Source: Paralithodes platypus (lineage: Eukaryota; Arthropoda; Malacostraca; Decapoda; Lithodidae). From it: 64,000 bases of DNA. Where the stretch lies: contig CM064517.1 in NCBI GenBank assembly GCA_032716605.1, positions 26,559,310-26,623,309 of the forward strand, in the 5' to 3' direction. The translations under genes were made by a program, and so were the position numbers. This document shows positions 44,341 to 55,595 of this stretch, one piece after another. The notes under the pieces are model-generated. The model was not told the DNA's origin and searched no databases. It was given only the letters and a program-made list of their open reading frames with translations. Within the stretch, counting starts at the first letter, position 1. The number at the start of each line of letters is the position of its first letter.

Positions 44341-44957
44341 GTGCTTTGGCAAAGGACGGCGACGGGAGCATGTGGTTAGCGTGACTGCCGAAGCGTTGAG
44401 TGTACTGCTCCCAGGCTCTCCCTCCTCCACCCGTATTGTTGGAACGTCTTGTGTATGTATGTATGTGTGAGCCTGGGGGGGGGGGAACTTGGCTAGTCAC
44501 TCAGTGTGGAGTTGGACGGTGTTGTGGACGGAGCCTCGCCACCCAACCGCCCCCGCCCTCCCTCGCACTCAAGTTTGCGTGCGAGAGAGTGTGTGTGAAC
44601 GGCAAACTTTGAGAGAGAGGTATTGGGCCCTGGCGGGGATCGTCAGTTCGTGCGTGTGTGTGTTGGGGCAGTGGTGGGCAGGGTCCTGGGCACACTGTGG
44701 GCGGAGAGAGAGAGGGAGGGTCGGGGTAGTGTAGGTAGGTAGGCCGCGGGAACCAAGACCAGTCAGTTACGACCGCGAGCGTCAGACGGTGTGTGTCCGT
44801 GCGGCGGTGTGTTGTGGCCCCCTCCGCTGCCCTAGTAGTAGTAGTAGTAGTTCCCCCTCGTAGTAGAAACCCATAGTGCCTGCCCCCCTCCCTTAGAAGA
44901 AACCTCAAGTTCAAACCCTCGCCTAGTGCTTGGGTTCTTCCTGCCCCTCGCCTTGCC
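44341..44957 (+). other. GC-rich candidate 5' UTR
   Basis: CpG-rich, low-repeat sequence apart from a G run near 44475 and five TAG units at 44834. The composition contrast with the AT-rich surroundings suggests a transcribed leader or CpG island. Confidence 0.45.
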
Positions 44958-45135
44958 ATGTCGAACCATCACTTTTACAAAGAGCGCCTGGGACTCGACC
45001 CCACCGAAGGTCGACCCAACGGGACTCGCGATGGACACAACACCGGAGCCGATTTCAAGACCTTCGGCGGATATGAGGAGTCGCTCTGCAAGTTTAAAGG
45101 TATTGTCTACACCCTCAACATCTACCAATTAATAG
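44958..45135 (+). CDS. Candidate first coding exon of an unidentified host gene
   Basis: The ATG sits in a good context (G at -3, GCCATGTCG). The frame reads MSNHHFYKERLGLDPTEGRP, then a Gly/Asn/Asp-rich segment, then ADFKTFGGYEESLCKFK: soluble, mixed composition, no signal peptide. Two candidate 5' splice sites follow: AAAG-GTATTG at about 45101 and ATAG-GTAGGC at 45136. After the second the frame runs into low-quality sequence and a stop by 45233. The following 7 kb could be intron 1. I do not recognise the family. Overlapping frames in this GC-rich stretch are also open, so the frame choice rests on the ATG context and composition. Confidence 0.45.
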
Positions 45136-46707
45136 GTAGGCGGTACCCTCGTCACGTGCATGCTCGTGCAGTGTGGCGTGCCGTGTGGACCCTTTACCTA
45201 TACCTACATACCTCTGTAATACGCAACGTGTGATACATGTCAGTACTGAGATCGGACAACTGTATGCCGTGACGCCACTTTGGAGGCTGTCTTATTTTGC
45301 GAAATATCGTATACCACAATGAAAGAAGTAGACATTAATTGCTATCTGTAATCAGTGTACTTAAATGTCCCTTGCACGAATGATTACTCAGTTCCTCTAT
45401 TTTCGTTCGATATGGGGTAGTCACCGCCCTTACCAAACGTTTACGAATACGGTTAAAATGTATCAGACGAGTTGTAGTGTATCTGATAAGCTATTGAAGT
45501 CACCTATTGCCCATATCAGTGACATTATCCTCCTGTGTTGTCGGCAGTTGTCCAATCTCAATATACGTAGATCTGGCAATATAAACCAGACGACTTGTTA
45601 TGATAATGGCGATCATCCACGTATAATTTAAATGGATGCAGCCTTTCCGATTACTTGTAAACGCCACCGATTGCTTAAATAATCGGGAATTGCCTGTAAA
45701 TATGATCGGAAGTTGTCCTGTCTCTGTTTATTGGAGGGTGTATAGAGTCAGTCACCCTCCCTTGCACACACTCGCTCTCTCTCTCTCAACCTTCCCGCCT
45801 CTCACACACCTGTCGCTCTTAACCACTCTCCCGCCAGCATACCTTTACGGGAACCATTATGTCCACTCAGTTTGGTGGATGCTGATCGGGTTTTAGTGGA
45901 GTTTGGAGGGCTTGAGAAATGCGGTGGGGTGTCGAGTGTGAAGAAAGAGGAGAGAGGGGGTACCAGGTGGGAGGGAGAGAGGGAGCGAGGGATGCTAGTT
46001 CGTGTTTACCTACCATAACCTAGCTTGTCAAAATAGGATGGGAGTGAGGGAAGTATAGGGAGGCTGTTCTTATACTCTCCCTCTACTCCCTTCTCCCTAT
46101 TCCATCACACGTACAGTCTAGGTCACTAACAGTGGCTTTAAATGTTCGAAACTCTGAAGTTGACTCAAATCTCATTAACATGTTCCAGACTGACTCGAAT
46201 CTCCACATTTAGTATTGACTAGTATTTGTATTTATAAGGTTAGTTTCAACCGCTTAAAGAAAGTATGATTTACATTCCGCGACTGTACAATTGTGGACAA
46301 TCGAGTAGTTGTGTATAAAACTTGAAGTTAAGATTTATAAACACTAGTCCGCAGAGCCCTCAGTGCCTCGAGTTACTCAATCATGAACAAAAGGAGACTA
46401 AATAAATTGTTAGCTGCAAGAAACAGGATTATTTTTAGTTATCTTTCATTAATCACCGCTCAATTAGAACAGAACACCACTAATCACGGCTCAATTAAAA
46501 CAGATCACCACTATTGACACTGACCGTACTTCAGCCATATCGTTATGTGCATAAAAAGGATACCAGTTTGACGTTTCCCTCACAGCTGTCAAATTCTTCC
46601 CTCGCAAGCCGTTTGTGACACGTGTGAGAACCCCTGCACGTATTTTTGCGCGTGATGCAACCTTTTCCCACGTTCTTCCCGTGTCCTTCCCTCCTGTTTG
46701 TTTGAAG
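45136..46707. other. Unique-looking sequence, possible intron
   Basis: Small open frames (45365-45631 and 45636-45896) lack motifs. CT-rich tract near 45770-45830. A roughly 35-bp local repeat (CTCAATTA-AACAGA-CACCACTA) lies at about 46460-46520. Confidence 0.45.
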
Positions 46708-47020
46708 TCGATACACGTGCATTCCAGCTCATCCTACTGCTAAACATCTGCTTGACGTAGTTGGTATTTATAGATTTCTAGAGCTGTGTGTTATTTAATA
46801 AGGAGTTTGAGTAATATTGGTTTTCTTTTGATGACTAATATTGATTGATATGCGTTGGTAATTATTTTGTATTTGGAGTAACAATTGTTTTGCGATACAC
46901 GTCCATTCCTAACCATCCTACTGCTAACCATCTGCCTGACGTAGTCGGTATTCATAAGTGTAGATAGCTGTGTGTCTTGCATAAAGGAGTTTGGAGTTTT
47001 ATTTGTTTTGTTTTGAGGAA
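46708..47020. repeat. Diverged direct duplication, period about 184 bp
   Basis: CGATACACGTGCATTCC...CATCCTACTGCTAAACATCTG...GACGTAGTTGGTATT at 46709 recurs at 46893 with changes. Confidence 0.8.
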
Positions 47021-47260
47021 TGTTTTAGTAGCGATCATTATTTTTTGTTTTATGTGTTTAGTTTTAATAGCTGATGGTAATTGATATTTATTAATAGTGA
47101 TTTTGTTTTGGTTATTACTTTGTTTATGTAATTATATGAAGTTCAGTGATAATATTTAGCATTAACCGTGCATAAAGACATGATTTGGGTTTTTAGCTTT
47201 TTACGTACAGTATGTTCTCTAGCTTAAATTTTGAGCTAGCTGGCAAACTGAACAAAAATA

Positions 47261-47852
47261 CAGTCCCTCATAAAAGTTCTTGGACCCCTTATGTTTTTTG
47301 GACTATGTATTTTTGATCACGTATGGGATATACCTATACGTGTGTTCTATAACTTTGTCGTAAAGTATTAATCACTACAATATATGCCATTACTGCCGCA
47401 AATTAGATATTTGTCATTAGAATTTATGGGTTAAATAAGGGTGGAAGCAAGAAAGGTAACCATCTTGAATCAGTGGAGAGCTAGTTTGTATCACTTTTCC
47501 ACTGTATTTATAGTATTTGGTCATCCTCTATATCAATGGTAAGACCAGCGGTTAGGTTAGGTTAATGACAAAATATGGTTTTCGGGGGCATGTCTCATCA
47601 TGGCTAAATAGTGGGTAAAATGCATTTGCAGAAGGAAAAACACTTTGAAATACAGTAATCAATTACAAAAATGTTGAAGAAAAATAAATCCATAAAACAA
47701 AAACACATACATATCGTACCGGTACGTGACCTAAATTTCACATGGACCATATAATTAAATACCTACCGTAGCCAAATACACACACATACAGATGGTAGGA
47801 TTTGCTCAAAGAAATAGCAACAAGAGGTGCATGAACTTTTCTGAGTGCCTAT
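47261..47852. mobile_element. Tc1-like element or MITE (family T3), decayed
   Basis: Left TACAGTCCCTCATAAAAGTT then CTTGGACC; right CATGAACTTTTCTGAGTGCC then TATA. The ends are imperfect inverted repeats of about 30 bp; the interior has no transposase frame. Confidence 0.55.
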
Positions 47853-48369
47853 ACTTGTTGCCTAGGTTTTGTTAAGAGCGAGTACCGGGTTCTTGTGTGT
47901 GAGAGTAGCCATTGCCAGCACCGTTATTAGGTCAGAAGTGTGTGGTGTAACTTGATAGACTAACTACTGTACTAGATGGGGGAGGGGGGGGGGGGGTACT
48001 AGAGACTAAGTGGCTCGTATTTTCTGTCAGACTTATTATTTTGATGTGTGTATTTAATTATTTATTTATTCACGATAGTGGTGCAGTTACCAATACAGTG
48101 GTGCAGTATTTGCAGATTATGTACTTCAGGATCTTTGAATAGTTAGGGAATGTGAATATTACTCAATGCTATTTATGTGGAGAACTGGCGCTTATGACAA
48201 TCGGAAACACTAGCTTTCATAATACCAATATGTTTATTATATTATTAGTAGTAGTAATGTTCATATTTGGATATCAGTAGTGCTTTATGTAGCTAAGTAA
48301 TCACAATGAAAATCTTACATGTATAGTACTGAACGAGATTAACTGTGTAGTGAGCAAACTACCGAACGA
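47853..48369. other. Unassigned sequence
   Basis: G run near 47985; no gene seen. Confidence 0.4.
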
Positions 48370-48560
48370 TACCATTCCCTTCAGTATACTGGCGTTACTG
48401 TTATATTATTCTGGCTAACACTTGGCAATTGTATGCAGCTTAGGTCGAATATGTAGAATCAAAGAGATACAACTATCTAAATTAACCCTTAACATTTACT
48501 GCCTAAGCTAATTAAAATATTTTAGTGTTAGCCATAATCAAATTTAGCCATGGTTGATCG
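48370..48560. mobile_element. H4/H5-like MITE, strongly decayed
   Basis: CCCTTCAGTATACTGGCG, TTATTCTGGCTAACAC and TTTTAGTGTTAGCCATAATC retain the family arm words in inverted orientation. Confidence 0.5.
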
Positions 48561-49188
48561 CACAGAAAGTGTGAGACTGTTCAGCTACACTTCTAACGGC
48601 CATAACAGGCTTTGGGAGCAACAGATGTGTAGTACAGGCACACTCAAAAATACCGTCAAATGTTCAGACTTCAACTAAGGTAATCCCTGCGATAAAAACA
48701 AATAAATAGTAAATAAATTCCTTAGAACATGTGAACGTAGTGATTATGCTGGAGTTTTGTTCAGTTTTATTTTGGCGTATGATTGTTGTGTTTCTTCCAT
48801 CTACACACATGAACATAACCATTAGATTCAAGTTTGGTTCAGATATATTTAGGAGTGTCAAGAGAATGAGCTAATTCTACATATACTGTATATTTCTTTA
48901 TGCTCAACATTTGATTTGTTTCATATTAGGCTTTATAGAAACTGAAGTAATTAACAAGGAGTATCGTTGATATTTACTTCTATCAAAAGAGGAATGTAAT
49001 GTTAAAGTTGTGAGGGTGAACCACGACTTTTGAACACAACTGTACCCTTGCCTTGCGTGGGACATTCCGACCATGATTCCGACATACCAAGATTCCGGAA
49101 TATTAAGGGACTTTCGAAATTTGAACACCTGGTAATACAAAACGTGTTTTCTGTTTTCCGTTTGCTTGTGATCTAAATTTTAGTGTAC
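48561..49188. other. Unassigned sequence
   Basis: TACAGGCACACTCAAAAATA at 48634 resembles a Tc1-type end, but no partner was found. No gene seen. Confidence 0.4.
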
Positions 49189-49220
49189 GGTACAGTGACT
49201 CATAAAAACTAGTGGACCTC
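49189..49220 (+). mobile_element. Solo Tc1-like terminal repeat
   Basis: TACAGTGACTCATAAAAACT then AGTGGACC matches the T2 ends at 40236-40450; no inverted partner recognised downstream. Confidence 0.45.
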
Positions 49221-50319
49221 CCCTATTTCTTATTATGGATGTATATCTCTGGAAACTATTTTTTTAATATATCTTTGCTACTGTATACATCAACTACAAA
49301 CTATATACACTATCCACTGAAAAGCAAGTTCCATCCCAAAATAAATCCAGGTAGATATAATTGCACGTAATCAGATTAATATTTTCTGCTTAATAAAACA
49401 CACTGTAAATTCAATTTAATTATCTTTATATCCATACATAAGATCATTGACGGAAAGTAACTGTGTGTGCGACCCTGATTAGGCTACAGCATATGTTCAA
49501 CTTTATATAATAGTACCGGTATGTATTGTATGTATATATGTATGCATTTACTCAGGCCCATTCCCTACTTTTCCTGTGTTTGTGCGTGCGGTTTTTTTTT
49601 TTTTTTTTTTTTTTTTCTTCTTCTTCCAAATATAGGCTACATACTCTTAAACAAGCCAAACAAACAAACTCCAGAGGCTGCTTCCATTATATGACATCAT
49701 ACCGTTTGCTGTTGCGGCTTTTTTTTTTCTTGATTTTTCGATTTGTTCTGCTAGTTAGGGCTTGTATGTTGTTTGTTCGTACGTTGTAATTAAAGGGGAT
49801 GATATGTAATTTAGCAAGTAGAGTTAGTCTGAGGTGGTGGTTACGTCTCTGGGGGTGTTGTTGTTAGTGTTGGAGGTACTGATTGGGTCTGATGCTCTCA
49901 CTAGATAGACCGCTAGTTTTTCTTCTAAGATTGTACGTTTGATCATTCTACTACAAATATACACCACGGAGATTTTACCATATAAATAATATATATATAT
50001 ACACACACACATGAATCTACTTCTGGGTAGGCCTATTCCGCTAGTATTTTATTTTCATTTATTCTTTTCGATCTATTTTTCTTCTGGCCACTTCTGTTTT
50101 CGTCTTCTCTTAATAATGGCGTTAGATAATTATTACATTTTGCATCGTCCATCTTCTTTTCTCGGTTTTAATTTTCATCATAATCATCACATTTTCCTCT
50201 GTCCTTCATTATCATCAGTATTTTCCCAATTCTTTATAATTACCATATGTCTGTTGTACTTTCATTTTCCTCCACACATTATTCTCATCTTCCTGTTTCC
50301 CTTCCTTTCTCCTCGGCGC
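49221..50319. other. Unassigned sequence with poly-T
   Basis: T run at 49591-49616 and T/C-rich sequence to 50300. No supported gene. Confidence 0.4.
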
Positions 50320-50500
50320 CACCATCCTTGACACCTTTCTCCCTCATGCTTAGCCCTGTTAGTTTTGAGATTATAAGACGTTCGCCCCCTTTAGTTGTCG
50401 ATTGTAAAACCTTTCGCCCCATTTCTTTGTCAATATTAAGACTACTCGTGTCATTTAGGTGTCGATTATTTCCTGGCGAGCGTTAGTGAGCCTGTAACGA
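50320..50500 (+). mobile_element. TTAA-A MITE, left half only
   Basis: TTTCTCCCTCATGCTTAGCC, the TTATAAGACGTTCGCCCC motifs and GGCGAGCGTTAGTGAGCC are present; it is cut right after CCTGTAA, before the hairpins. Confidence 0.78.
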
Positions 50501-50559
50501 CACCTTGTGTGACGCGCCTAAGGATGTTCCCACAGATCCCGCGACTGTTTTTTAGTGAC

Positions 50560-50956
50560 AGTGGGGGGTTGGATTGGGGAGTGGGGTTGAGAGAGAAGTA
50601 GTCGCTTTATCGGGACACCCTTCTCCCTCATGTTTAGCATATTAGTTTTGACATTTGTAGACGTTAGTTTCGTTAGTTTGGCGATTTTGAGTTCGCCCCA
50701 TTTTTTATCAATATTAAGACTTTTCGTGTCATTCAGGTGTCGATTGTTTTCCTGGCGAGCGATAGTGAGCCTGTAATTTTAGAAGCAATCGGCCTTCGGC
50801 CGGGACATTTTTCTATCGAAAAATGTACAAATTTATCTTGAAAGGGGGTCTAGGGGGTGATTTTTCAGGCTTGATGTAGGTCTAGGGAGGAAACTCAAAT
50901 AGAATATATATAACTAATATATATGTGCACCATAAAACAAGCACCACCCCCCTTAA
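50560..50956 (+). mobile_element. TTAA-A MITE, variant B
   Basis: Left end degraded; ACCCTTCTCCCTCATGTTTA onward is clear. CGGCCTTCGGCCGG and CATTTTTCTATCGAAAAATG are intact; ends AGCACCACCCCCCTTAA. Confidence 0.85.
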
Positions 50957-51059
50957 CTGGCTGGCTTTCGGGTTTATTGATTTTCATTACTTCTGGTCGC
51001 CCGCACTGTGTTCAAGATGCTATCAGGGGAGGGGGTTTATAGACGGATGCGTTGCCAGA

Positions 51060-51165
51060 TTAAAGATGTTTAAGTATAAGGGTGTCTTGGAGCAATATAT
51101 TTACACTTCAGATTTGTGTTAGGTTATAGGCATTTTAGAAGTTAATAAGCACCTGTAATTTTGTT
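51060..51165. repeat. Local direct duplication, left copy
   Basis: TTTGTGTTAGGTTATAGGC and AATAAGCACCTGTAAT match 51596-51712. Confidence 0.6.
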
Positions 51166-51167
51166 AA

Positions 51168-51228
51168 GTATGCCTCAGCCTATGCCCGAGAGGGAGTAAG
51201 TTGGAATATAGAAAAAAAAAAAAAAAAA
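51168..51228 (+). mobile_element. SINE 3' end with poly-A
   Basis: CCTCAGCCTATGCCCGAGAG, GGAGTAAGTTGGAATATAG and an A run match the 3' end of the SINE at 58087-58642. Confidence 0.82.
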
Positions 51229-51590
51229 AGGGGGCCCACCTCGTTTTTTTTTATCTCTCTCTCTCTCTTTCTCTGGGTTGTATCCATTTGGCCCCATTCA
51301 GCCTACTGTTTTAAGACGTTTATCCCCATCCAGGTGTTGATTTTTTTTCCCGCTCGCCAACATATTTAAAATAAAATGACAGCAGGCTAAATTTGTATAT
51401 TTTTCGATAGAAAAATGTCTCCGGCGAAGCCAGATTTCTCCATACAATGCTGGCTCGCTATCGCTCGCCAGGAAAAAAATAGACGCCTGGATGGGGATAA
51501 GCGTCTTAAAACAGTAGGCTGAATGGGTCCGAATGGATACAAGCCAGAGAAAGAGAAAGAAGAACAAAAAAAGCAGGTCACCCCCTTTAA
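51229..51590 (-). mobile_element. Type-2 core MITE with long inverted arms
   Basis: Left GGGGGCCCACCTCG directly follows the SINE poly-A; right GCAGGTCACCCCCTTTAA. Centre CCGGCGAAGCCAG plus TTTTTCGATAGAAAAATG on the minus strand. Confidence 0.85.
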
Positions 51591-51595
51591 GTTCA

Positions 51596-51712
51596 CATCT
51601 AAACATAGGGATTTCTTGGATCAATATACTTATGGATTTATGCTTCAGCTTTGTGTTAGGTTACCGGCAGCTTAGCAGTTAGAAAGCACAATAAGCACCT
51701 ATAATGTTGTGG
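51596..51712. repeat. Local direct duplication, right copy
   Basis: Partner of 51060-51165 on the other side of the SINE tail and type-2 MITE. Confidence 0.6.
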
Positions 51713-52014
51713 TTCCTTGATTCAAGTATGATTAAAGTCTTATGTATCCATATACAGTATACTGTATATCGATACCGGCACTGGTACTATATATGGCACA
51801 AACTCGTTTACACAATTGTATATTTGAGTTTAATTCTGCAAACCGGTGTGAATTATATTAGCTAGTTTTTCTACATGTTCTTAATGGCGGTACGTGTAGA
51901 TCCATATGTCTTATATTTGACAGGAATGCAAGATGTGTGTATCTAATTGTGTGTGTCAGAGAAAGTGAGTGAGTGCAACCGACCGCTCTATAGCTATTTA
52001 CCTACCGTACCTCC
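51713..52014. other. Unassigned sequence
   Basis: No gene or recognised repeat. Confidence 0.4.
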
Positions 52015-52250
52015 TTAAACCCTTTCACGCACATATGACGCAGAGGTTGCCAGATTAGCAATAAGAAATAGAATTCTCTCACTCTTATAATTACCTCTCC
52101 AAAATTAGTTTTCTGCCCACAGCTAACTCAAAGACAACTGCAGAGGTTGAAGTAACTAAACTAAAGGTTTCTAAATACCCCTGATGGTAACAAAGGATTT
52201 AAAGTATCCCTAATAGGCTCACAATCGCGTCATATGTCAGAGAGGGTTAA
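52015..52250. mobile_element. H6 TTAA MITE, copy 1
   Basis: TTAAACCCTTTCACGCACAT with ATGACGC at left; right GCGTCATATGTCAGAGAGGG and TTAA. 236 bp, nearly identical to 55361-55595. Confidence 0.88.
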
Positions 52251-52632
52251 TTACCCATCCTCTCTACCTACCTACCAATCTAGCTACTTCCTTACCCACC
52301 TCCCTATCTACTTACCCACCCTATCTACCTACCTATCAATCTACCTACTTCCTTACCCACCTCCCTATCTACCTCCTTACCCATGCTCTGTACGTACCTA
52401 CCAATCTACCTACTTCCTTACCCACCTACCTATTTACTTACCTACCTCCATACCCATCCTCTCTACCTACCTACCAATCTACCTACTTCCTTATCCACCT
52501 CCCTACTTCCCTACCCACATTTTATACAACTAACCTCCCTACCTACCTACCTACCAACCTCCCTCCCTCCCTCCCTCCCTCCCTCCCTCCCTCCCTACCT
52601 ACCTACCTACCTACCTCCCAACCTCCCAACAC
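52251..52632. repeat. (CTAC)n/(CTCC)n pyrimidine-rich array
   Basis: Tetranucleotide repeats with a longer ACCTACCAATCTACCTACTT unit repeated about four times, then CCTC/CTAC runs. Confidence 0.93.
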
Positions 52633-53247
52633 CAGCACCCCCGTGATAGTCTACCCTCGTTATACAGACATACCCTGAGTCCTCTCCTGTCTGTTCTTGG
52701 GAAGCGAGCCAAAACCAACCTCAGTGATAGAACTTTCCTAACTTACCTATTTACCTAACTGTCCTATCAAACTTTCCTATCCTATCTGCCTAAAATACCT
52801 ACCAAAGCCAACCTCAGTGATAGACCCTTCCCATTTTAACTTACCTACCGAAATTAACTACCTATACATCCTATTTGCCTAACCTACTTACCAAAACCAA
52901 CATCAGTGATAGACCCTACCCATTTAACTTACCTGCCTACCTATTCCTATCAAATCTTCCTATTCTAGTTGCCTAACATACCTCAGTAATGGATCTTTCC
53001 ATGTTTAACCTACATAACCTTCCTATCCTAGCTGTGTAACATACTTACCAAAACCAACCTCAGTGATAGAACCTTCCTAATTAACCTACCTAACTCTCCA
53101 ATCAAACCCTATCCAATCTGCCTATCCTACTTACGGTACCTACCTAACCTTCCTGTCTACATACCTCTTTACCTATCCAATTCCCTCCCTAACCAACCTC
53201 TCTACCTTCCTATTTACTCAACTACCAAGCAACCAACCATTTAATCA
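52633..53247. repeat. Irregular repeats around CCAACCTCAGTGATAGA
   Basis: CCAAAACCAACCTCAGTGAT recurs with variation at about 52709, 52804, 52889, 53048 and 53365, separated by CTTCCTA/CTACC-rich filler. Confidence 0.75.
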
Positions 53248-53302
53248 TACAACCAACCAACCAACCTACCTACCTACCTACCTACCTACCTACCTACCTA
53301 CC
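53248..53302. repeat. (CCAA)n/(CTAC)n array
   Basis: ACCAACCAACC then ACCTACCTACCTACC. Confidence 0.93.
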
Positions 53303-53440
53303 AACACCACAGCACCCCAGTGACAACATAGCCCTGAGTTCTCCTGTCGGGTCTCGGGAGGCGGGCCAAAACCAACCTGACTGATAGACCCTCCCCAGTT
53401 TAACCTTTGTATTTTTGTGCTACTTGGCGACTCCTGTGAC

Positions 53441-53457
53441 AGAGAGAGAGAGAGAGT

Positions 53458-53521
<64 letters not shown>
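53441..53521. repeat. (GA)n microsatellite
   Basis: AG run with one GTGAGTGAG interruption. Confidence 0.97.
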
Positions 53522-53523
<2 letters not shown>

Positions 53524-54268
53524 AGTTGGCATGGATAAAACCGATGTCCGTACGATTGGTATCTTGTGATGTGTTTAGGTGCTTGAATCATAAGATGCAT
53601 GGCAGATCTTACCGCATTATGATCAAATAAAATAATGAGTATTGAGAATAGGGGAAACCCAGTTATTTCATAAGATTCTATTTGTTTTTGTTTTATATTT
53701 TACTATATGCTGCGTCAGTGATTCGTAATTGTTCTTCCAAATATTGTTGAGCTATTTCTGGCTATAACTCTACGTGGATACCATCATTATGACTATTTAC
53801 CTGCACATTCTCTTTGCACCTACTAGCCCACATTTATCGTGAGCAGGTGTTTTGGGGCTGACATCAATACACAGGTGCACACTCGTGGTTTATCGTAGTA
53901 TTCTCATCCCTTATACCATGTTCAAAGGGTTTAGGCGAGTTACCTGCTCTATCCCAGTTTGAATGTTGATCTAAGAGCCCTTCTCCCCTCTCTACACTCT
54001 TCAGAAAGTTGGAAAATGTAGAAAGTAGCTGCGAAGTGGCGTTGTAAAGGCTTGTCCCTAAAAAATACCTTCACCTGACCTGTGATTAAGCTTTAGTAAT
54101 GACTTATGATTTTAACCATTAGGATAAAATATAGAAAGGAGATTAAGTCCAATATATCTCTTCCTAATGTTGTGTAAGGAGTCTAATTATTGAATGTATG
54201 TCCTGCCTCCTTATGTTTCAAGCTATTATGACCCCCCAAACAAACCATGTGTAAAGGGAGGATGAATC
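53522..54268. other. Unassigned unique-looking sequence
   Basis: No gene or repeat recognised in about 750 bp. Confidence 0.4.
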
Positions 54269-54604
54269 TTAAGGGGAGATTTCCACTTAAGGAATTTTTT
54301 TCTTTACCCCCTTCTCCCTCGTGCTTAGCCCCATTGCTTTTGAGATTTTAAGACGTTCGCCCCATTACTTTGGCGATTTTAAGAACTTTCACCCAATGTA
54401 TGTCACTTTTAAGACCTTTCGTCCCATTTAGGTGTCGATTTTTTCCTGGCGAGCGATAGCGAGCCTGTAATTTAAGAGCAACCGGCCTCCGGCCGGGACA
54501 TTTTTCTACCGAAAAATGTACAAATTTATCTTGAAAGGGGGTCTAGGGGGTGTAATTTTAAGCTTGATGAAAAAGTAGGGAACAAACTAAATACCTCCCC
54601 TTAA
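54269..54604 (+). mobile_element. TTAA-A MITE, full length
   Basis: TTAAGGGGAGATTTCCACTT at left and AAATACCTCCCCTTAA at right. Hairpin loop TCC; right-end block GATGAAAAAGTAGGG links it to subfamily A2. Confidence 0.93.
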
Positions 54605-54796
54605 GTAATGCGATACCATAGTTTCTCTCGTCTTAGCTGTGCGGTAATATATTGTGTTGTGCGCTCCCTACACTTGCCAAGATGACGTAAGAGATATATA
54701 TTATTGGGGCGATTGGTATGCCAGGTCAGGTAGCCTACTATTTGTGTGTGTGTGTGTGTTCTTGTCGTCAGTGGAAGCTTTGATTCTCATTTCCCT

Positions 54797-55341
54797 TTTA
54801 CCCCTCCAGCACGATAACCCTTTTCTACCTTTTATTATGGCTACAGTCGGACGAATTTTGGTAGTTTAAGAAGGACCTATGTTTTTCCAGAAGATTTATT
54901 GTGATCGTAGTTACCCCCTTAAGGGGAGGTTTTTAGTTTGGTCTCTAGATATCCATCAAGCTTAAGATTACACCCCCTTGAGCCCCTTTCAAGATAAATT
55001 TGTACATTTTTCGGTAGAAAAATGTCCCGGCTGAAAGCCGGTTCCTCTTAAATTACAGGCTCGCTATCGCTCGCCAGGATAAAATCGACACCTAAATGGC
55101 ACGAAAGGTCTTAAAATTGACGGAAATGGGGCGAAAGTTCTTAAAATCGCCAAACTAATGGAGCGACTGTCTTAAAATCTCAAAAGCAATGGGGCTAAAC
55201 ATGAGGGAGAAAGGGGTCCAGAAAAAAATCCCTCGAGTCGATATCTTCCCCTTAAGTCCTAGATGTATGTCGCTTATAATGCTAAAGGAAAATGGTTCAA
55301 GGGTCACCAGAATCAGAAGGCAATGACAATGAAGGGGTTAA
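54797..55341. mobile_element. H4 MITE interrupted by TTAA-A
   Basis: Left arm TTTTACCCCTCCAGCACGAT with GAAGGACCTATG; right arm GTCACCAGAATCAGAAGGCA and GAAGGGGTTAA. The insert lies in ACCCCC-TTAA-GTCC, the middle of the host. Confidence 0.78.
54919..55255 (-). mobile_element. TTAA-A MITE nested in H4, compensated hairpin
   Basis: TTAAGGGGAGGTTTTTAG at left and ATCTTCCCCTTAA at right. The first hairpin is CCGGCTGAAAGCCGG, both arms changed so pairing is kept. Confidence 0.93.
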
Positions 55342-55360
55342 ATATCGGTAGTAATTGCCT

Positions 55361-55595
55361 TTAACCCTTTCACGCACATATGACGCAGAGGTTGCCAGAT
55401 TAGCAATAAGAAATAGAGTTCTCTCAATCTTTTAATTACCTCTCCAAAATTATTTTTCTGCCCACAGCTAACTCAAAGACAACTGCAGAGATTGAAGTAA
55501 CTAAACTAAAGGTTTATAAATACCCCTAATGGTAACACCGGCTTTAAAGTATCCCTAATAGGCTCAAAATCGCGTCATATGTCTGAGAGGGTTAA
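55361..55595. mobile_element. H6 TTAA MITE, copy 2
   Basis: TTAACCCTTTCACGCACATA at left and CATATGTCTGAGAGGGTTAA at right. Its right TTAA is the left TTAA of the next MITE. Confidence 0.88.

Noticed and set aside
44501..45128. Minus-strand frames of 98-152 codons in the GC-rich region
   Set aside because: GC-rich sequence lowers stop frequency in all frames; the plus-strand frame has the better start context.
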